From: Verrucomicrobiaceae bacterium
GTDB taxonomy: Bacteria > Verrucomicrobiota > Verrucomicrobiia > Verrucomicrobiales > Verrucomicrobiaceae
Length of the DNA stretch: 64,000 nucleotides
Assembly: GCA_019694165.1 (NCBI GenBank)
Contig: JAIBCL010000018.1
Span: 1-64,000 of the forward strand
Reading direction: 5' to 3'
Of the stretch, positions 63,220-64,000 are shown piece by piece. The notes below the pieces were generated by a model, which was given only the letters and a program-made list of their open reading frames with translations, ran no database searches and was not told the origin of the DNA. The translations under genes and the position numbers were made by a program. Position 1 is the stretch's first letter; every line of letters starts with the position of its first letter.

Positions 63220-64000
63220 CGCGCTTGGTTGCCATCCTTCTGTTCAGCTCCGCGCTCGTCATCGCCCAGACTGCCGCGCCCGTGACTCCGCCTCCGCTGC
63301 CCACCCCGGGCGCGCCGGTGCCCGTGCCATCTGCCCCACCCGCGCCGGTTGCACCCCCGGCAGCGTCATCGTCACCCGCACACGCGGAAGTTCCTGCGCC
63401 GGCACCTGCTGCATCACCCGGGCTCCCGCCGGCGAAGACCGATGCCGCAGTCAAAGCAACGGATGCGAAAGCGCCGGCTGCTTCATCCGCCGGCGTGCAG
63501 GAAGCCGTCATTCCGCAGGCATTCCCGCGCGAGCGCTACGAGGCGAGCTGGAAAAAGAATCCCTTCCTGCTTAAGACCGCGCCCGTGGTGCAGGCGAAGG
63601 AATCATGGGGCGCGGACTGGGCCCTCACGAGCATCGCGAAGATCGGCGGCACCTACCGCGTGGGCATCAAGAACAAGAAGACCGGCGAGCCGAAACGGCT
63701 GGTGGAGGGATCGGACGCGAACGGTGAATTCAAGATTGTGAACGTGAATTTGCAGAAGGACCGCAAATCATCATCCGTCGAGGTTGAGAAGGGCGGTGAG
63801 AAGGTGTCGCTCACCTATGACGCGGCGATGATGGCGGCGCAGCCGCGTGCCGGCGCGCCAGGAGCCGGAGGCAGACCCGGTACCATGCCCACCATTCCGG
63901 GCCAGCCCGGCGGCAACATCCCGATGCCCAACATCCGCACCACTTCGACCGGCGGCGGCTACCCTGGCGGCACCGGCAGCTCGCGGGTGACGGTGCCCGC
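63216..64000 (+). CDS. Proline-rich secretion-system protein (PilP/GspC-like), runs off the right edge
   Basis: ATG 63216 overlaps the PilO-like stop (ATGA). I read the frame as open to the window end, giving 261 complete codons with no stop. It has a signal peptide (MTRLVAILLFSSALVIAQ), a long Pro/Ala-rich stretch (about 19-95), and a small beta domain with WALTSIAKIGGTYRVGIKNK and KKTGEPKRLVEG. A Gly/Pro-rich segment containing TMPTIPGQPGGNIPMPN comes last. The beta domain and position suggest the PilP/GspC role that links the inner platform to the secretin. C-terminus not seen. Confidence 0.6.
   Translation, partial: MTRLVAILLFSSALVIAQTAAPVTPPPLPTPGAPVPVPSAPPAPVAPPAASSSPAHAEVPAPAPAASPGLPPAKTDAAVKATDAKAPAASSAGVQEAVIPQAFPRERYEASWKKNPFLLKTAPVVQAKESWGADWALTSIAKIGGTYRVGIKNKKTGEPKRLVEGSDANGEFKIVNVNLQKDRKSSSVEVEKGGEKVSLTYDAAMMAAQPRAGAPGAGGRPGTMPTIPGQPGGNIPMPNIRTTSTGGGYPGGTGSSRVTVP

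Noticed and set aside
1-64000. CRISPR arrays, tRNA or rRNA genes, prophage, integrase or attachment sites
   Set aside because: I looked for regularly spaced direct repeats, T-loop (GTTCGA-type) signatures and phage or integrase motifs and found none that hold up. The Uma2 and RNA-repair genes alone do not make a defence island.

Overview
This window is GC-rich chromosomal DNA from a member of the PVC superphylum, most likely Verrucomicrobiota. The evidence is gene content. There are DUF1592/DUF1588-type and DUF1549/DUF1553-type c-type cytochrome proteins paired with Tat-exported DUF1552 or DUF1501 proteins, and a PVC-type heme-binding dehydrogenase-like protein. There are also an SHD1-domain esterase, Tat-exported Gfo/Idh/MocA oxidoreductases, a Uma2 nuclease-like protein and a decayed PEP-CTERM-type secreted protein. 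I see no rRNA, tRNA, CRISPR array, intact transposase or phage module. The one clear RNA gene is a bacterial A-type RNase P RNA (rnpB) on the minus strand.

Layout. 1-4.2 kb: an AT-richer accessory stretch with a four-repeat secreted protein and a small membrane-anchored partner, abutting a truncated ceramidase-like gene. 4.3-6.3 kb: rnpB and hflX. 6.8-14.3 kb: cytochrome/DUF1552 pair and a heme-binding HEAT protein. 14.4-15.1 kb: a wrecked PEP-CTERM-type gene. 15.3-18 kb: gluQ and a secreted C39-like protein. 18.1-25.2 kb: a tightly packed minus-strand operon of up to eight genes (transaldolase-like aldolase, aldehyde dehydrogenase, fucose-isomerase-like protein, NagB-like deaminase, PIG-L deacetylase, rdgB, phosphodiester glycosidase, ruvX). 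25.4-30.5 kb: threonine synthase, a D-2-hydroxyacid dehydrogenase, and an esterase-GH16 fusion translationally coupled to an SMP-30 lactonase. 30.5-35.5 kb: a PhnP-like hydrolase, a deleted DUF1501 gene, YhcH, a dimethylformamidase-like Tat protein and a LamG protein. 35.6-37.4 kb: a two-gene RNA-repair cassette (HD-polynucleotide kinase plus RNA ligase). 37.6-43.4 kb: an esterase, a second deleted DUF1501 gene, then an intact DUF1549/DUF1553-DUF1501 pair. 43.7-50.3 kb: an amino-acid permease, Uma2, a GH25-like lipoprotein, an OFA-family transporter with an unlisted 44-residue small subunit, an SHD1-esterase and a GNAT-like protein. 50.3-56.3 kb: two convergent Tat oxidoreductases, DedA, and a transmembrane Ser/Thr kinase with a LamG-like ectodomain. 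56.6-60.1 kb: pyruvate dehydrogenase E1alpha, E1beta and E2. 61.5-64 kb: the start of a type II secretion/type IV pilus-like operon that runs off the right edge.

The genes suggest a heterotrophic polysaccharide and amino-sugar degrader with many exported lipoproteins, Tat proteins and multi-domain sensors. Gene decay is notable. At least five degraded or internally deleted loci sit among intact paralogues, and two DUF1501 genes have lost a similar central segment.
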